Source of the DNA: Marinobacter sediminicola
Lineage (GTDB): Bacteria > Pseudomonadota > Gammaproteobacteria > Pseudomonadales > Oleiphilaceae
Direction of reading: 5' to 3'
Assembly (NCBI RefSeq): GCF_031157525.1
Contig: NZ_JAVIXR010000017.1
Span: 1 to 46,514 of the forward strand
Length of the DNA: 46,514 nt
Numbering within the stretch: position 1 is the first letter of the stretch; each line of letters opens with the position of its first letter. Made by a program: the position numbers and the translations under genes. Positions 15,569 through 23,048 of the stretch are shown in pieces. The notes under the pieces were generated by a model. That model saw only the letters and a program-made list of their open reading frames with translations, was not told the DNA's origin and did no database searches.

Positions 15569-16165
15569 GTGACGAAACGGCACAGGGCAAGCCTGTCCTC
15601 CTATGCTGCCCTGGCGTTCCAGGGTGGCATAGGGGTAGTGGGATTGCTGGTAATCCTGGTTGCAGAAATTCCGGTGCAGTTATTCGGCGCCGGCATTCTG
15701 CAAAGCGTGTTGTTCGGTGTTCTGGGTGCCTTATGCACGTACGGAGCGTTGTTGATTCTTACACAGATTCCAGGCCTGTTTCCGGACAACCTGGGCCAGC
15801 AAATGCGCGGGCTGCACCGGTTTGCCTCAGGCTATTCCTGGTTTGTTCTTTTTCTGCTCTCGGTTTTTGCCGGTGTGGGGGAGGAGTTGCTGTTCCGGGG
15901 AGCGGTACAGGGTTGGCTTGTGGAACACACCAATACTGCAACTGGCGTACTGCTGGCCTCTGTATTGTTTGGCTTGGTGCATTATGCCTCTTTCACCTAC
16001 TTTATAGTGGCTACCTGCCTGGGATTGGTGCTGGGTGTAGCTTACTCAGTGACCGATAGCCTGCTTCTGGTGATGGTCTGGCACGGAGTTTACGACATGC
16101 TGGCGCTGTTCTTCCTGCTCCGGTTTCCTGGGTGGTTTGGTGTAAGTGTGAATCGGAAAGGCTAG
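15569..16165 (+). CDS. CPBP family intramembrane metalloprotease
   Basis: A 198-residue membrane protein of the CAAX protease and bacteriocin-processing family. The catalytic motifs are visible inside hydrophobic segments: EELLFRG (motif 1, Glu-Glu-x3-Arg), FGLVHY (motif 2 His) and the later HGVYDM. About six membrane segments are expected. The start is GTG 15569, 6 bp after the crotonase stop, so the two genes are probably co-transcribed; the ribosome-binding site is poor, which suggests translational coupling. Substrates of such stand-alone proteases are mostly unknown. Its 3' end overlaps the convergent LysR gene by 4 bases. Confidence 0.85.
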   Translation: MTKRHRASLSSYAALAFQGGIGVVGLLVILVAEIPVQLFGAGILQSVLFGVLGALCTYGALLILTQIPGLFPDNLGQQMRGLHRFASGYSWFVLFLLSVFAGVGEELLFRGAVQGWLVEHTNTATGVLLASVLFGLVHYASFTYFIVATCLGLVLGVAYSVTDSLLLVMVWHGVYDMLALFFLLRFPGWFGVSVNRKG

Positions 16166-17028
16166 GCAGATGCCGCTTGCAATGCTGCTGTTAGCCGGTC
16201 CATGACACGACCGCTGTGGCGCCAGAAATGCCAGTAAAGTTTCACCTCAAGAGATAGCCCGGGAGCAATGCTCACCAGCTGCCCGGCCTCAATTTCCCGC
16301 CGGGCCTGAATCTCCGGAATCATACCGTACCCCATGCCAGCCAGCGCCAGCCTTACAAAACCTTCGGAGGAAGGGCAGAGATGATAGGGAAAAGCGCCGT
16401 GATAGCCGCTCTGGCCCAAAAAACGGTGCTGTAATTGATCGTTGGGCCCGAATATGATCGCGGGTGCGGATTGCAGGCTTTGTTCGTTGAAACCCTGGTT
16501 GAAGTGTTGCGCCCTATAGGCGGGTGTGGCCAAAGGCAGATAGATCATGGTGCCCAGGGGAACGCAGCGGGCTCCAGCGGCGGGCTGAGGATTGCTGCAC
16601 AGGCAGGCGGCGACATCCCCTTCCCGCATCCTGCGCAGAGCGATATCCTGATCTTCCACGACCATATCCAGCAACAGGTCTTCTCTGGTGCAGAACTGGC
16701 CTATTGCGTCGGCCCACCAGGTTGCCAGGCTATCTGCATTCAAGGCGATGCGCAGCCGCGCGGTTGGCTCTGAAAGAGTGGGAAGCGACTTTGCCAGGTC
16801 CCTTTCAAGAAGCTGAACCTGTTGAACATGGTTGAGTAACTGTTGCCCGGCAGGTGTGGCCCTCAGAACCGGGCTGCGCAACAGAACCGGTTGGCCAATG
16901 CGAATTTCAAGGGTGCGGATCCGCTGGGAAACAGCGGATTGGCTTAGCCCCAGCGTAGCCCCGGCGCGCTCAAATCCGCCTGTCTCGATAACCGTGGCAA
17001 GCGCTTCAAGTAATTTGTAATCAATCAT
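16162..17028 (-). CDS. argP: LysR family regulator, ArgP type
   Basis: A 288-residue LysR-type regulator. The N-terminal winged helix-turn-helix spans residues 3-60 (GGFERAGATLGLSQSAVSQRIRTLE), followed by an effector domain. ArgP/LysG proteins share this N-terminus and sit divergent to a LysE/ArgO amino-acid exporter, exactly as here. By analogy it senses lysine and arginine and activates the exporter gene. The 92-bp region up to the exporter start at 17121 should hold both promoters and the operator. The gene symbol rests on family and synteny. Confidence 0.88.
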   Translation of the reverse strand: MIDYKLLEALATVIETGGFERAGATLGLSQSAVSQRIRTLEIRIGQPVLLRSPVLRATPAGQQLLNHVQQVQLLERDLAKSLPTLSEPTARLRIALNADSLATWWADAIGQFCTREDLLLDMVVEDQDIALRRMREGDVAACLCSNPQPAAGARCVPLGTMIYLPLATPAYRAQHFNQGFNEQSLQSAPAIIFGPNDQLQHRFLGQSGYHGAFPYHLCPSSEGFVRLALAGMGYGMIPEIQARREIEAGQLVSIAPGLSLEVKLYWHFWRHSGRVMDRLTAALQAASA

Positions 17029-17120
17029 AAGGTCAGCTTATGCACTATTACGAGTATGAATTTTAAGTATAGCGTTATGTGAGTATTCTTGCGGCATCTG
17101 AAACTGTGGAGTTCGTAACT

Positions 17121-17735
17121 GTGTTTGAAAGCTACCTTACGGGGTTAATTGTTTGCGGCGGCCTTATCATCGCTATCGGGGCACAAAATGCTTATGTGCT
17201 GAGCCAGGCAATACGGCGGGAGCACCACTGGTTGGCAGCGGGCTTGTGTATGGTTTCAGATATAACGCTCTTTGCCCTGGGTATGTTCGGCGTAAGTGCT
17301 GCTTTGATGGCAATGCCGGAAGCCCTGGAGATTTTGCGCTGGCTTGGGGTGGCTTTCCTTGGCTGGCTTGCCGTTCAGGCATTTGTGAGAGCGGGCAAGG
17401 GAAGGGGAGCGCTGGAAGTTGGAGAGGCAAAGCGAAGTAGCTTGAAAGGCGTTTTGTTTACGACGCTGGCGGTGACCTTGCTGAACCCCCAAGTGTATCT
17501 GGATACGCTTTTGTTGATTCCAGCGGTAGGTGCTCAGCAGCAGAATGCAACGACCTTTGTAGCGGGGGCCAGTAGCGCTTCAGTTATGTGGTTTGGGCTG
17601 TTGGCCTGGAGCGGATCCGCCATGGCACCGATACTGTCACGCCCAATGGCTTGGCGAATCATTGATGGTGCCATTGGTGTGATGATGGCGACTATTGCTA
17701 TTCATCTTGCTGCGAATGGCAGTTTGCAGGGCTAA
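17121..17735 (+). CDS. LysE/ArgO family amino-acid exporter
   Basis: A 204-residue inner-membrane exporter for basic amino acids. Family features are GLIIAIGAQNAYVLSQ in the first segment, LGMFGVSA, and TLLNPQVYLDTLLL, where the NP motif is conserved; about six membrane segments are expected. I start at GTG 17121 (VFESYLTGL), because TGGAG lies at proper distance and LysE/ArgO proteins normally begin this way; an upstream GTG at 17079 would add 14 residues. It is controlled, most likely, by the divergent ArgP-type regulator. Whether it exports lysine, arginine or both cannot be decided here. Confidence 0.88.
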   Translation: MFESYLTGLIVCGGLIIAIGAQNAYVLSQAIRREHHWLAAGLCMVSDITLFALGMFGVSAALMAMPEALEILRWLGVAFLGWLAVQAFVRAGKGRGALEVGEAKRSSLKGVLFTTLAVTLLNPQVYLDTLLLIPAVGAQQQNATTFVAGASSASVMWFGLLAWSGSAMAPILSRPMAWRIIDGAIGVMMATIAIHLAANGSLQG

Positions 17736-17744
17736 GTGCCCCGT

Positions 17745-18245
17745 TTAATCGAAACGGCGGGCCTGGGAAAGGCGGTCGCGCCAATAATAGCCATCCAGAT
17801 CTGACATGATGACCCCAGACGATGTTGAGGCATGTATGAAGCGATTGTCTCCCATGTAAATGCCGGCGTGTTGGTCCTTGCCGGCTATCCGGAAAAAGAC
17901 AATGTCACCCGGTTCAATGTCCTCAGTGGAAACCGCCTTGCCATGGCGCAGCATGAGTGAGGTGGAGCGTGGCAATTGCTGGCCTAGGCTTTCATGATAG
18001 GCAGTGGTTATAAAACCTGAGCAGTCAAACCCTCTACCTGTGGTTCCGCCGTAGTGATAGGGCGCACCTTGATAGCGTTCGAATACCTGCCATAGTTTAT
18101 CGGCTTTCACCGAGCCGGGCGCAGCTTCTTCCGGATGATATTGTGAGTGTGGGGCGGTAGATGGCAGTTGTTGGTTGCTGGCACACCCGCCCAATATAAA
18201 CGACACGAAAGCCACCACCATGGCATGTTTGGCAAAGTAGGCCAT
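17745..18245 (-). CDS. NlpC/P60 (C40) family peptidase lipoprotein
   Basis: A 166-residue lipoprotein with a C-terminal NlpC/P60 domain that cleaves peptidoglycan stem peptides. The lipobox FILGGC puts lipidation at Cys21. The catalytic triad is visible: Cys75 in GFDCSGF, His126 in DQHAGIY and His138 in RFIHAST. The size is close to E. coli NlpC and the Spr/MepS core. I chose ATG 18245, giving a normal-length signal peptide; a GTG at 18278 with AAGG upstream is also possible. The gene is monocistronic and ends 9 bp from the convergent exporter gene. Confidence 0.88.
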   Translation of the reverse strand: MAYFAKHAMVVAFVSFILGGCASNQQLPSTAPHSQYHPEEAAPGSVKADKLWQVFERYQGAPYHYGGTTGRGFDCSGFITTAYHESLGQQLPRSTSLMLRHGKAVSTEDIEPGDIVFFRIAGKDQHAGIYMGDNRFIHASTSSGVIMSDLDGYYWRDRLSQARRFD

Positions 18246-18338
18246 TGGAAGTCCTGAGCAAAGATTCTGTTTGGTCACTGTATTACCTTAACCCGGCTAT
18301 GTCAGGTTACGGTTTGCGCGATTTGGTATCCTAGCGAA

Positions 18339-18752
18339 ATGTTGAAAATATCGAATGCTGTTGAAATTGCGGAATGGGAAATCGAGATTACCCAGATTCG
18401 CTCTCAAGGCCCAGGTGGCCAGAATGTGAATAAAGTGGCTTCTGCCGTACACCTTCGCTTTGATGTGCCAAACTCTGCGCTGCCGTCGTTTTATAAGGAG
18501 CGCCTTATGGCGCTGCAGGACCAGCGCATCAGCAAGGAAGGTGTAGTTGTCATCAAGGCCCAATCGTTTCGTACACTGGAGCAGAATAAGGACGATGCGC
18601 TTGAGCGCTTGAAAGAACTGATACTCGAAGCGGTCAAGGTACAGAAAGTGCGCCGTGCTACCCGGCCTTCAAAATCCGCCCGGCGTAAACGGGTGGATAA
18701 GAAGACGCAAAAAGGCAGAACCAAGGCGCTGCGCGGCAAGGTTCAGATGTGA
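18339..18752 (+). CDS. arfB: Alternative ribosome-rescue peptidyl-tRNA hydrolase ArfB
   Basis: A 137-residue protein, close to E. coli ArfB (YaeJ, 140). The catalytic GGQ loop is at residues 26-28 in RSQGPGGQNVNK. The C-terminus from about residue 100 is very rich in Lys and Arg and ends in a flexible tail, which in ArfB enters the empty mRNA channel of stalled ribosomes. It hydrolyses peptidyl-tRNA on non-stop ribosomes. It is monocistronic. The last 10 bases overlap the end of the convergent alpha/beta hydrolase gene. Confidence 0.93.
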   Translation: MLKISNAVEIAEWEIEITQIRSQGPGGQNVNKVASAVHLRFDVPNSALPSFYKERLMALQDQRISKEGVVVIKAQSFRTLEQNKDDALERLKELILEAVKVQKVRRATRPSKSARRKRVDKKTQKGRTKALRGKVQM

Positions 18753-19819
18753 GTTGTCTCTGATGCACGTTCTGGGGCTTCGATCTGTTTGATAAAAGCT
18801 TGCACGTCAAGAAACGCCTCTTCAGCTTCCGGTAGCATGGGTGTAAAAATCTGCCATACGTGAACCATGTCCGACCAGGTGTGCAACTTCACTTGTGAGC
18901 CTGCGGCTTTGGCCTTGGCGGCGTATCGCCGAGCATTATCCAGCAGCATCTCTGAAGTACTGGCCTGGATCAGTGTCGGGGGCAAATCTGCAAGGTTTCC
19001 CAGCAGTGGCGATGCAACAGGACTGGTAGGCGAAATTCGGAAAGCCGCCAGTGTTGCCCACCAGATAACCGGCTTTGGAATCTTCGACAGACCGCCGAAA
19101 ACAGGCCCAAGCATAGGGTCCGTAGAGATATTGTTGCGGTTGCTCGGCGCTGAAAGTGTGAGGTCTGTGGACGGTGAAAAGGCCACCGCAGCGTTCGCTT
19201 GGCGCAGGCCACTGTCACGAATCCAGGCCAACAGGCCAAGTGTATGGCTGCCACCCGCGGAATCTCCCGCCACCAGAATGAACGATGCCTCTCTGGCACC
19301 CTCCGGGCCGTTATCAACCAGCCAGGTGTAGGCTTCACGACAATCGCGCACACCATCCATAAATCGGTGCTCCGGCATCAGTCGATAGTCCACGGCAAAG
19401 ACGGCTGCATTGGCTATGTTGGACAGCCGATCCGTAATGGCTCTGTGGCTGCGGGGGCTGCCAGCTGCCCAGGCGCCACCGTGAATGTAGAGAATGCGCC
19501 TCCGGGTATCAGCACCCGGCGCGATCACCCACTCACCGCGGGGGCTGTCGCACCGCCGGAATTCAGACAGGAGTTGGAGGCCATCACTTAACCCGTCCAT
19601 GTGTTTGCGCAGTGCCATGAGTCTTGCTTTACCGCGAAGCCCGTACCCAGCTTTGCGCATCTCCTTTAGCCGCTCGAGCACATTCTGGTTCTCTGCACTG
19701 GGGCTTGTTGTCTTTACTGAATAGGTTTCCTTATCCAGGTGGGAGAGGTCCTCTATGCGAAAAAGAAGGAGGGTCATTGCAACGATAAACAGAACGACAG
19801 TGGCGATAATCCAGAACAT
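18743..19819 (-). CDS. Alpha/beta hydrolase, hormone-sensitive-lipase type, membrane-anchored
   Basis: A 358-residue esterase or lipase-like enzyme. An N-terminal hydrophobic segment (MFWIIATVVLFIVAMTLLLF) probably anchors it in the inner membrane. The oxyanion motif HGGAWAAGS is at residues 113-121 and the nucleophile elbow GDSAGGS at 185-191; a late Asp and the His of SDMVHVWQ can complete the triad. This places it in the bacterial HSL (family IV) esterases. I start at ATG 19819, which begins just before the membrane segment; the frame remains open to 19912. The natural ester is unknown. It is divergent from the DUF2007 gene. Confidence 0.85.
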   Translation of the reverse strand: MFWIIATVVLFIVAMTLLLFRIEDLSHLDKETYSVKTTSPSAENQNVLERLKEMRKAGYGLRGKARLMALRKHMDGLSDGLQLLSEFRRCDSPRGEWVIAPGADTRRRILYIHGGAWAAGSPRSHRAITDRLSNIANAAVFAVDYRLMPEHRFMDGVRDCREAYTWLVDNGPEGAREASFILVAGDSAGGSHTLGLLAWIRDSGLRQANAAVAFSPSTDLTLSAPSNRNNISTDPMLGPVFGGLSKIPKPVIWWATLAAFRISPTSPVASPLLGNLADLPPTLIQASTSEMLLDNARRYAAKAKAAGSQVKLHTWSDMVHVWQIFTPMLPEAEEAFLDVQAFIKQIEAPERASETTHI

Positions 19820-19934
19820 GAGTGGCCCGTATCCTGAGAGTTGGCCCGGATGCTCCGGGCACACTATGCTTTGTATCAAAGCATCGCAGATTTTTGCGAT
19901 TGATGCCTTCAAATGTCACAGAAGGAGAAGGGCG

Positions 19935-20252
19935 ATGCAAATAGCCTATCGGGCCAAGGACATCACAGAAGCGCATATCGTTGCCGGACTACTGAACGCC
20001 CGCGGCATTGAAACCCATGTGGGTGGCCTTTATCTGCAGGGTGCAATGGGCGAGATTGGTGCTGCGGGCTTTAGCAATGTTCATGTGGGCGATGAGGATC
20101 TCTACCCGGCCCGGCAGGTGATTGCAGAATATGAGGCAAATGGGCAGGCCGTTCCAGCCACGGAAACCGATGACGGTAAGCCAGACTCTTATGCCCGCTG
20201 GTTTTTGCTGACAATGGCAGTCTTGGCACTGATTTGGTTAAACGTTCGTTGA
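19935..20252 (+). CDS. DUF2007 domain protein with C-terminal membrane segment
   Basis: A 105-residue protein that starts at ATG 19935 behind an excellent ribosome-binding site (AAGGAGAAGG). Residues 1-70 form the small ferredoxin-like DUF2007 domain (ITEAHIVAGLLNARGIET, then VHVGDEDLYPARQVI), named a putative signal-transducing protein in databases without real evidence. An acidic linker leads to a single C-terminal membrane segment, WFLLTMAVLALIWL. It is monocistronic, and the function is unknown. Confidence 0.82.
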   Translation: MQIAYRAKDITEAHIVAGLLNARGIETHVGGLYLQGAMGEIGAAGFSNVHVGDEDLYPARQVIAEYEANGQAVPATETDDGKPDSYARWFLLTMAVLALIWLNVR

Positions 20253-20278
20253 TGCACCTGCCATTTAGTGCTTACCGG

Positions 20279-21226
20279 TCATCGCTTAACACTGCGCTGC
20301 CGTGGTTTTCCGGCTTTGGAACGCTTTGACGACACAGGTTTTTTTCCTGCTGGGGGCCTTGTGTTTGATGGCCCAGTTTTTTTTCTGCCTTTATTACCAT
20401 CCCGCTGGCCGGTTTTTGGCCCAGGTGCGGGCGGGCGCGAAGAGCCCTTGGGTTTACCAGTCGTCTTTTTCCTGGCGGTGGGAGGCTTATCTGGCGCGCC
20501 ATCTGATGATGAATCACGTATGGCATCAAACAGACCCGCCAGTTCTTTCTCCGTAAGATCCCGCCATTGGCCTACCGCCAACCCTTTCAGATTGACGTTC
20601 ATAATACGGACGCGCTCAAGCCGGGTGACCTCAAATCCGAAGTGCTCGCTCATTCTACGAATCTGTCGATTCAGCCCTTGCACCAATATTATGCGAAATA
20701 CAAAGCGGCTCTCTTGTACTACTTTGCATTTTTTGGTCATGGTGCCGAGGATGGGCACGCCCCCTGCCATGCCTTGGATAAAAGACTTGGTGATGGGCTT
20801 GTCGACCGTTACCACATACTCTTTTTCGTGATTGTTCCCGGCACGAAGGATTTTGTTGACCAGATCGCCGTTGCTGGTCATGAAGATCAGGCCTTGCGAG
20901 TCTTTGTCGAGACGGCCGATTGGGAAAATACGCGTACTGTGACCAACAAAACGCTGTATGTTGTACCTTTCAGCGTCATCGGTCGTGCTGACAATACCCA
21001 CGGGTTTGTTGAGAGCAATAAACACAAGATCTTCTTCTGCCCGCGGCTCAATCACCTGGCCGTTAACTCTGACCGTATCGCCGGGTAATACCTGATCGCC
21101 CACGCTGGCACGCTTGCCATTGATGTAGACATTGCCCTGCTCAATGTAACGATCCGCTTCCCGGCGGGAACACATGCCGCTTTCGCTGATGTATTTGTTA
21201 AGGCGGGTGGAATGATTGCTGGCCAT
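20279..21226 (-). CDS. rluF: 23S rRNA pseudouridine(2604) synthase
   Basis: A 315-residue pseudouridine synthase. The sequence is very close to E. coli RluF over the first 240 residues: an S4 RNA-binding domain (about 7-54), then the catalytic domain with Asp107 in [23 protein letters not shown], and [12 protein letters not shown]. RluF modifies U2604 of 23S rRNA, and the related tRNA-Tyr U35. The last 70 residues, after about 245, form a Pro/Lys/Arg/Gly-rich, probably disordered basic tail that is longer than usual and may add RNA affinity. It is monocistronic. Confidence 0.93.
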   Translation of the reverse strand: MASNHSTRLNKYISESGMCSRREADRYIEQGNVYINGKRASVGDQVLPGDTVRVNGQVIEPRAEEDLVFIALNKPVGIVSTTDDAERYNIQRFVGHSTRIFPIGRLDKDSQGLIFMTSNGDLVNKILRAGNNHEKEYVVTVDKPITKSFIQGMAGGVPILGTMTKKCKVVQESRFVFRIILVQGLNRQIRRMSEHFGFEVTRLERVRIMNVNLKGLAVGQWRDLTEKELAGLFDAIRDSSSDGAPDKPPTARKKTTGKPKGSSRPPAPGPKTGQRDGNKGRKKTGPSNTRPPAGKKPVSSKRSKAGKPRQRSVKR

Positions 21227-21363
21227 TTATTGTCCGGTTGTGAAGCTGAGAGCGGGCATCATAGCAGGCAGCTGATTCTCTCGCAGCCCATCGGTTGGTG
21301 CTTTATTGCTCAGTCTGTCATTATTTTCCAGTGTATTTCTCAGCCCTGAGGGCGCAGATATCA

Positions 21364-22116
21364 ATGAATAATACCTATTATTTTTTCCCAGTGTGGCGGG
21401 TGTGTTTTTGCAAAGTCTTCGCTGGTCTGGCTCTGCTGCTTGCCCTGCCAGCTTCCGCGCAGACGCTTCACCTGGTAACGGAGGAGTGGCCGGGCCTGAT
21501 TAACGATACACCGCAAGGGCCTAGTGGTGTGCTATGGGAAATATCAAGAGACGTGCTTGCAAGCATGGGATATCAGATAAAACTGGATTTTGTTCCTTGG
21601 AAGAGGGCTCAGCGCCTGGTGGCAGAGAGTGCGCGTGACGGTATTATTGGCATGGGCATAACCGACGAGCGAGAGAAAGTTTATCAGTTCCCGGAGGAGG
21701 CACTTCTGGTTAGTGAAACCGCGGTCTACACGCTGAAGGACAAAAGTTTCGAATATGACGGCCTGGATTCCCTGACAGGAATGAACGTTGGCGTTTCCCC
21801 CGGCTATACGTACTCGCCTGAGGTCAGGGCTGCCACCCATTTCGAGCAAGTGAGTATGCCAACTATAGAATCTGGATTGAAGATGCTGCTGCTAGGGCGG
21901 ATTGATGCGATGTTGGCAAACCGGAATGTTGTCTGGAAACAGGGCGAGCAGCTGGGTATTGAAAATCAGATCAAGGCTTCCGGGAAATCTGTCAGTGGGG
22001 GCCCAGTTTACCTGGCTTTCAGTTCGGATATTTCTGGTGAGTTTTTGGAGGCATTTTCTCACGCTTTGAAGCGCTACAAGGATACTGAGGCGTATGTGGT
22101 TGATGGCCTCCGGTAA
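21364..22116 (+). CDS. Periplasmic substrate-binding protein (SBP family 3)
   Basis: A 250-residue exported protein with a signal peptide (hydrophobic KVFAGLALLLALP, cut near ASAQ) and a transporter-type solute-binding domain opening TLHLVTEEWPGLI. Motifs such as LDFVPWKRAQRLV and GIIGMGITDEREKVYQFP are typical of the amino-acid-like binding proteins common in aquatic Gammaproteobacteria. No permease or ATPase lies beside it, so it may be an orphan sensor-like binding protein. The start is ATG 21364, behind GAGGG. A terminator overlaps its stop codon. The ligand is unknown. Confidence 0.85.
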   Translation: MNNTYYFFPVWRVCFCKVFAGLALLLALPASAQTLHLVTEEWPGLINDTPQGPSGVLWEISRDVLASMGYQIKLDFVPWKRAQRLVAESARDGIIGMGITDEREKVYQFPEEALLVSETAVYTLKDKSFEYDGLDSLTGMNVGVSPGYTYSPEVRAATHFEQVSMPTIESGLKMLLLGRIDAMLANRNVVWKQGEQLGIENQIKASGKSVSGGPVYLAFSSDISGEFLEAFSHALKRYKDTEAYVVDGLR

Positions 22117-22134
22117 ACCGGAGGCCATTTTTTT
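22105..22134 (+). terminator. Intrinsic terminator overlapping the stop codon
   Basis: A 9-bp perfect stem, GGCCTCCGG with CCGGAGGCC, and a TAAA loop that contains the stop codon of the substrate-binding protein gene, followed by a T-rich tract. The convergent gene ends at 22133 inside the T-tract. The element works in the plus direction only. Confidence 0.9.
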
Positions 22135-22957
22135 AGTGCCCGTAAATCCGCATGCTTGTGTTCTGGATTGCGAGGTTATCCAAAGCAACAGAGCCAATCG
22201 AGGTGCCGCCTACGAGCACTTGCCCGATGGTAATGTCAGCCTCAAAGGTGTTCAGATCAATTGCCAGAGCTGAACTGCCGTTGGCCCGTGTACCGTTGTA
22301 GATATCCAAATCCACTTTCGCGCCAAGGCGCGTGATCAGTGGGTTGTTTGGATCGAAGTCGGCGCCAGTCACGCGCATGTCACGAATGCCAAGAGCAAGG
22401 AACGGGATATCGACATCCAGGTCATCTATGGCAAACATGGTTTGCACATTCATCTTGTCGGTTGCTGTGTCGATGCGAATTTTCAGCTCCGTCAGGATGC
22501 CATCCATGGCGAAATTATTGGCCAACAGGGTGGAGTCGGTGTGTCCCTGTAGTGACCATTCGCCAGTCGTCACAGAAAAATCGATTGGTGCTGCAACCAA
22601 TGGGAATACGTTGATCAGCGCATCACCATCATCTGCAATATCAATTTCCACCTTGATGTTATCGATCAACGTGCTCGACTGGCCAAATAGCAGATTCCGG
22701 ATTCCGGGATCTGTAAATTCGGCAAACATGTCGGTGCGATTGGCACCGCCAATGAAAATGTCTTTTACGGACAGTGAACCTTCATCCGTGTAGCGGAATT
22801 CTCCAATATTGACCTGGGTTTCCAGCTCAATAGTGACACCGGCCTGGCCGGTGATATTACCCATGTGGGTGTCTTCAAGTGGCTTTAACTCCGCGTGTGC
22901 CGCGAACGACAGACTTGAAATTGCCAGCACCAGTACTGATTTCTTCAGGCTTTTCAT
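22133..22957 (-). CDS. DUF6160-type exported protein
   Basis: A 274-residue protein with a clean signal peptide (MKSLKKSVLVLAISSLSFAAHA) and the N-terminal line LKPLEDTHMGNITGQAGVTIELE, which recalls the DUF6160 family. The rest is a repetitive beta-rich chain with many Asp, Asn and aliphatic residues (DLDVDIPFLALGIRDMRVTG), suggestive of a beta-barrel or beta-helix surface protein. A good AAGGAA lies before the ATG. It lies 91 bp downstream of the DUF6801 protein gene on the same strand, with a strong stem-loop between. No enzyme motif is visible. The function is unknown; a cell-envelope role is inferred. Confidence 0.72.
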   Translation of the reverse strand: MKSLKKSVLVLAISSLSFAAHAELKPLEDTHMGNITGQAGVTIELETQVNIGEFRYTDEGSLSVKDIFIGGANRTDMFAEFTDPGIRNLLFGQSSTLIDNIKVEIDIADDGDALINVFPLVAAPIDFSVTTGEWSLQGHTDSTLLANNFAMDGILTELKIRIDTATDKMNVQTMFAIDDLDVDIPFLALGIRDMRVTGADFDPNNPLITRLGAKVDLDIYNGTRANGSSALAIDLNTFEADITIGQVLVGGTSIGSVALDNLAIQNTSMRIYGH

Positions 22958-22986
22958 AACGATTCCTTTTTTTGCTTTTGTTATGT

Positions 22987-23016
22987 AGGTCAGCCGGCTT
23001 TTATACCGGCTGACCT
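22987..23016. other. Intercistronic 11-bp stem-loop
   Basis: AGGTCAGCCGG and CCGGCTGACCT form a perfect 11-bp stem with an 8-base loop, in the gap between the DUF6801 and DUF6160 protein genes. No T-tract follows on either strand, so it looks more like an mRNA-stabilising or processing hairpin than a full terminator. Confidence 0.6.
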
Positions 23017-23048
23017 GTTGGGGCTATATTTGATTAGCCCTCTTTTCC

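Noticed and set aside
20268..21088. Long plus-strand frames opposite rluF
   Set aside because: They are antisense to a highly conserved enzyme and show no protein family features.
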